This document shows positions 60,713 through 64,000 of a stretch of DNA of 64,000 nucleotides, piece after piece (the first letter of the stretch is position 1; every line of letters starts with the position of its first letter). Location: positions 3,906,001 through 3,970,000 of the forward strand of contig NZ_JQMO01000003.1 in assembly GCF_000744785.1 (NCBI RefSeq), read 5' to 3'. The stretch comes from Kitasatospora azatica KCTC 9699 (GTDB lineage: Bacteria > Actinomycetota > Actinomycetes > Streptomycetales > Streptomycetaceae). The notes below the pieces were generated by a model. That model saw only the letters and a program-made list of their open reading frames with translations. It searched no databases and was not told the DNA's origin. The translations under genes were made by a program, and so were the position numbers.

Positions 60713-62298
60713 GCCCACTCTTCAACGGTGGCAGTCGAATTCTGCGCGGCGGACGGAGGTCCACCGTGTGTCCACGGAGTGTCGTCCGGCTCGGGCAGCG
60801 GGGCGGATTGACGGACCGTCAGCTCGAACAGGGTGAAGGTGACCGGCTCCCCGGGCTCGGGCAGGCTGCCCGGTTCGGGCTCCTTCCGCCGACCCATCCC
60901 GTTCAGCACCCGGACCGTGACCAGGCCGGCGGCCGGGTCGAAGGCGGTGATCTCGGCCTTCTGCGCGGCCGGGCCCCCGGCCCGGTGCACCTCGCGGCCC
61001 GGATCGGCGTGCGGCCGGTCCGCGGTGCGCACGGTGAGCAGCGGCCGCGGCTTCGGCGAGCGGCCCGTGGTGTCGTACTCGGGCACCAGCTCGGTCACCA
61101 CACCGCTGAACGCCTCACCGGCCAGCCGCCGTTCGGCCATCGCCAGCGGATCGTCCAGGGCCTCCTGGACATCCAGCCGGACCTGCTCGCGCTCGCGCTG
61201 GGCCAGTTTGCGGGCAGCCGTCACGGCGTCGTCCAGCCGGGGCTGCGGCGGCTCGCCGGCGGCCAGCCGGTCCCGGTGGCCGGTGTACGACCAGCGGTCG
61301 CTCTCCCAGCGCTCCGGCAGGTGGGCGGCCGGCGGCAGGGTCCGCAGCAGCTCCAGGCCGCGCCAGACGTCCTGCCAGGTCGGGAGCAGGACCGAGAGGA
61401 GTAGCTCCCGCAGCTGCTCGACGGACCGGTCGAGCACGGCCTGCGCCTCGGGCACCCGCTGCTCCTGCCGCTGCGCCTGGCGCAGGGCGGTCAGGGCGGC
61501 GTCGTAGCGGGTGATCGCGGGGGCCAGCTCCTTCTCGTCGAACCGCGGGTCGGTGGCGGGGCCGGCCGGCGGGTGGAGCAGCTGGCCGCGCTCGTCCCGG
61601 GCGGTCTCGGCCAGCTCGGCCGCCTGGGCGCCGGTCAGGCCGGGCGGCGGTGCGTGCCAGGCCAGTTGGGCGGCCAGGTGCTGGTCCTCCAGGAAGCTCT
61701 GGCCGGTCGCCCAGTGCCGGGCCAGCAGCCCGGTCAGCGGCAGCAGCAGGCTGGAGCCCGGGACTTGGGCGCGCTCGGTGAGATGCGTCAGCCAACGGCC
61801 CAGCAGCGGCACCCGGGTGGGGGAGGGGTACGGGCCGGGGTCGGGGTCCTCGGCGGTGCGGCGGAACCGGGTGGCCCGACCGAGCAGCGCCAGATGGCGG
61901 ACCGCGCCGGAGTTGGGCACGACCAGCTGTGGCGCGTCCGCGCAGAGCTCCCGGGTGATCAGGGTCTTCTCGCCGGTCTCGGCGTCCTTCTCGGACCCCT
62001 CGATCAGCTCCACCTCGGCGCCGAAGGACTCCAGGTAGGGCAGCAGGTCGTCGGCGAAGGCGGCCAGGAACTCGGCGCGACGCTCCCGGTTCAGCGGTTG
62101 CGGCACGAAGTGCAGGGCGGGCGCGGCGCGGTCGGTGCCGAGCAGCACGGCCAGCGGTGCGCCGTCCTCCACGGCGGTGGCCAGCGGGACCAGCACCATG
62201 GGCCGCTCGGCCAGGTGCCGGTGGCGGACGGTGGCCAGCGGCTCGGCGTGCCCGCTGCGGATCGCCTCCAGCCGGGCCAGCGTGGTCAGCAGGCTCAT
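60709..62298 (-). CDS. unknown protein coupled to nuclease and helicase genes
   Basis: A 529-residue protein with no family I recognise. The N-terminal 130 residues are alpha/beta (PLATVRHRHLAERPMVLVPLA). The middle is helical and rich in charged residues (LTALRQAQRQEQRVPEAQAVLDRSVEQLRELL). The C-terminal 130 residues look like a beta barrel (AFSGVVTELVPEYD; KAEITAFDPAAGLVTVRVLNG; PVTFTLFELTVRQ), similar in character to the barrel ahead of Upf1/Dna2 helicase cores. The ATG at 62298 overlaps the nuclease stop (ATGA) and its stop overlaps the helicase start (ATGA), so the three are translationally coupled. Confidence 0.82.
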   Translation of the reverse strand: MSLLTTLARLEAIRSGHAEPLATVRHRHLAERPMVLVPLATAVEDGAPLAVLLGTDRAAPALHFVPQPLNRERRAEFLAAFADDLLPYLESFGAEVELIEGSEKDAETGEKTLITRELCADAPQLVVPNSGAVRHLALLGRATRFRRTAEDPDPGPYPSPTRVPLLGRWLTHLTERAQVPGSSLLLPLTGLLARHWATGQSFLEDQHLAAQLAWHAPPPGLTGAQAAELAETARDERGQLLHPPAGPATDPRFDEKELAPAITRYDAALTALRQAQRQEQRVPEAQAVLDRSVEQLRELLLSVLLPTWQDVWRGLELLRTLPPAAHLPERWESDRWSYTGHRDRLAAGEPPQPRLDDAVTAARKLAQREREQVRLDVQEALDDPLAMAERRLAGEAFSGVVTELVPEYDTTGRSPKPRPLLTVRTADRPHADPGREVHRAGGPAAQKAEITAFDPAAGLVTVRVLNGMGRRKEPEPGSLPEPGEPVTFTLFELTVRQSAPLPEPDDTPWTHGGPPSAAQNSTATVEEWA

Positions 62299-63563
62299 CG
62301 CGACACCACCGCCGGCTGGACGGCGTGCTCGGCGGCGTGCTGGACGGCGTGTTGGGCAACTGGTTGGGCGGCGTGCTGGGCGGCTGGTTGGGCGGCGAGC
62401 GCTTCGGCGCGCAACTGGGCCGCGTAGCGCAGCCGTTCGGCGGCCGGGTCCTCGGGTTCGCCGGTGGCCGCGGCCTGGCCGGCCGCTGCCGCCAGTGCCT
62501 CGGTCACCGTGTGCAGCCCGCCGAAGTCCGCCCGGACGCCACGGCCGAGCTGGGTCACCACATCCGCCCCACGGGCCTGGGTCCGGCAGAGGAACCCCAA
62601 CTCGCAGCTGGAGAGGCACTCGGGGCCGTAGGAGGCCGGCACCGCGTCCACCGCCTGGGCCAACTCGGCCACCGGCCTGGTCGGTTGACCGGCCTGATCG
62701 GGCGCGAGGTCGAAGCTGGTGCCGGGCGGCAGCGCGTCCAGCAGCTCCTCGATCCTGGTCATCCGCGCCAACTGGCGGCGAGTGGTCGCGAGTTCGCGTC
62801 GGACATCGATCGCGGCGGCGGTCGGCCGCTGGCCGAAGTCCTGTGGGCAGACCAGCAGGACGGTCGGCTCCGGACTGCCGGGCAGTTGCGGATCCTGGTA
62901 CGGGCCGTACTGGTCGTCGTGGCCGGCCGCCTCCTGCAGCGCCAGCACGTAGACCGCGGCCTGCCGGGCGGCCGCGCCGACCTTCGCCGGATCGGCCGAA
63001 CCGTCCAGCACCGGGAAGGACTTGATCTCCACCACGGTGCACCGTCCGCCGTGCACGATGACCGCGTCCGGCTCCAGGTAGGCGGGCGCGCCGGCCACCG
63101 TCAGCCGCAGCATCGGGTGGTCCAGCAGGGTCCACCGGCTCGGCTCCTCGATCGAGGCGGCGACCGCCTCGGCCAGCGCCTCGGCCGTCCGTGCGGCGCG
63201 CACCGCCGGGCCCGCGCTGGTCAGCAGGTCCGGCGCGTCCAGCCGGTCGCCGTCGCCCGGCGGCAGACCGAGGTGCCGGCGCAGCGGGGCGAGCAGGGCC
63301 GCGCAGCCGTCGGCCTTCAGCCGGGCCTCGAAGACCGTGCCGCGGGCGATCGCGAACGGGGAGCGGCCGAACGGCGCCGGGCGGCCGAGCCGGCCGGCCA
63401 CCGCGCCCTTGTCCACTCCGGCGGCGTCCAGCAGGGCCCGGCGGCGGCAGCCGGGATTGGCGGCGAGAGCGGCCAGCGCGCGGGCGTCCAGACCGCGCGG
63501 CTCGGAGCCACCGCGCAGGGCGGCCAGCCGACGCGCGGGCTGATCGGAGAGCGAGACGTTCAT
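62295..63563 (-). CDS. RecB/Cas4-like PD-(D/E)XK nuclease with probable Fe-S cluster
   Basis: A 422-residue nuclease of the RecB/Cas4/Dna2 superfamily. Motifs: GTVFEARL (residues 75-82), EPDAVI with Asp166, VVEIKSF with Glu179 and Lys181, and Q201-AAV-Y205 (the QxxxY motif). Cys39 and the downstream set Cys316, Cys320, Cys326 have the one-plus-three layout of [4Fe-4S] nucleases such as Cas4, AddB and Dna2. A low-complexity Ala/Gln/His tail (QHAAQPVAQHAVQHA) ends the protein. First gene of a three-gene overlapping operon with a helicase as the last gene; it likely processes DNA ends. Confidence 0.85.
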   Translation of the reverse strand: MNVSLSDQPARRLAALRGGSEPRGLDARALAALAANPGCRRRALLDAAGVDKGAVAGRLGRPAPFGRSPFAIARGTVFEARLKADGCAALLAPLRRHLGLPPGDGDRLDAPDLLTSAGPAVRAARTAEALAEAVAASIEEPSRWTLLDHPMLRLTVAGAPAYLEPDAVIVHGGRCTVVEIKSFPVLDGSADPAKVGAAARQAAVYVLALQEAAGHDDQYGPYQDPQLPGSPEPTVLLVCPQDFGQRPTAAAIDVRRELATTRRQLARMTRIEELLDALPPGTSFDLAPDQAGQPTRPVAELAQAVDAVPASYGPECLSSCELGFLCRTQARGADVVTQLGRGVRADFGGLHTVTEALAAAAGQAAATGEPEDPAAERLRYAAQLRAEALAAQPAAQHAAQPVAQHAVQHAAEHAVQPAVVSR

Positions 63564-63768
63564 GGTGCTCGCCAGTCTTGCACCCGGCACCGACAATCCG
63601 GGCGCGCGGCCCGGGGTCCGGGGCCGCGGCCACGACCTGGCGCAGTACTCGGGTCCCGGGGCGCGGGGGGTGTACCCGGGAGTAGCCGGCGGGTAGGGAA
63701 TCATGGCAGTGCCCCCGTGACCAGGCCGCTGCCCCGTCACCCGCGTCCAGCCCGCACAGGAGTCCGCG

Positions 63769-64000
63769 ATGCCCGCTCGTCTGATCCTCGTCCGCCACGG
63801 TGAGACCGCCTGGTCGGCGAGCGGCCAGCACACCGGCCGGACCGACATCCCGCTCACCGAGGAGGGGCGCGAGATGGCCCGCCTGGTCGGCGCGCGCCTG
63901 AAGCGAGCGCCCTGGGACGGTCTGCCGGACGCCCGGGTCTACACCAGCCCGCTCTCCCGGGCCAGGGAGACCTGCGAACTGGCCGGCTTCGGCGACCGCG
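63769..64000 (+). CDS. histidine phosphatase family protein, 3' end outside window
   Basis: The first 77 residues of a phosphoglycerate-mutase-like phosphatase. The catalytic LVRHGETAW motif is at residues 7-15, with GRTDIPLTEEGREMA and SPLSRARETCELAG following as in the family. CAGGAG lies six bases before the ATG at 63769. It diverges from the nuclease operon across 205 bp. The substrate cannot be assigned, and the C-terminus lies beyond the window. Confidence 0.92.
   Translation, partial: MPARLILVRHGETAWSASGQHTGRTDIPLTEEGREMARLVGARLKRAPWDGLPDARVYTSPLSRARETCELAGFGDR

Noticed and set aside
62295..62430. Ala/Gln/His repeats at the nuclease C-terminus as a separate functional repeat array
   Set aside because: They are inside the coding frame just before the stop and look like a simple low-complexity tail.

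Overview
The window is chromosomal DNA from a very GC-rich actinomycete, most likely Streptomyces or Kitasatospora. Supporting signs are many GTG starts, strong GGAGG-type ribosome sites, ATGA-coupled genes, long GC-rich hairpin terminators, Tat and lipoprotein signals, a tricorn-type protease, dense TetR/MarR/ArsR regulators and a giant RHS toxin gene. Genus is inferred from gene content only. I see no CRISPR array, insertion sequence or intact prophage.

Left part (1-20.5 kb): mostly single-gene housekeeping and metabolic units. In order: adenosine deaminase (cut by the window edge), a Gfo/Idh/MocA oxidoreductase, a HAD phosphatase, an LtrA membrane protein, uracil-DNA glycosylase, an alpha/beta hydrolase, a Tat-lipoprotein polysaccharide deacetylase, a DedA-type membrane protein, a Bcr/CflA drug exporter divergent from a luciferase-like oxidoreductase, a PAS-GGDEF-EAL cyclic-di-GMP enzyme, OsmC, a glyoxalase-fold protein, chorismate mutase convergent with an EamA exporter, an orphan NarL-type histidine kinase, a self-regulated TetR gene, the first tRNA-Lys, a 5'-truncated YqhA gene, a MarR/VOC divergent pair and a DJ-1/PfpI protein.

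Middle (20.5-44.2 kb): the second tRNA-Lys, a complete peptide ABC importer (fused double ATPase, two permeases, divergent lipoprotein binding protein), a second LtrA, a pentapeptide-repeat protein, a Tat-exported phospholipase C, a 630-bp stretch of gene debris with a perfect 40-bp palindrome, a secreted lipase-like hydrolase, an SRPBCC-ArsR-SRPBCC operon with two visible operators, a MarR/SDR divergent pair, a small hydrophilic protein, tricorn protease, a SLOG-like protein, the third tRNA-Lys, a Na+/H+ antiporter and glucose-6-phosphate isomerase.

Right part (44.2-64 kb): two secreted lectin proteins face a 2472-residue RHS/Hint polymorphic toxin. The smaller lectin looks like the larger one with about 1,340 internal residues removed. 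No immunity gene is obvious beside the toxin. Then come the fourth tRNA-Lys, a PrimPol-like protein, a small unknown protein, and three ATGA-coupled minus-strand genes: Fe-S RecB/Cas4-like nuclease, unknown protein with a beta-rich C-terminus, and Upf1-like helicase. These follow the domain order of eukaryotic Dna2. The helicase has a one-base frameshift near its start. A histidine phosphatase is cut by the right edge.

The most interesting items are the split-Dna2-like trio, the toxin locus with its deletion-derivative lectin and missing immunity gene, and the four identical tRNA-Lys(CTT) genes, three of which share the same downstream terminator and two of which form a 122-bp perfect direct repeat 37 kb apart.
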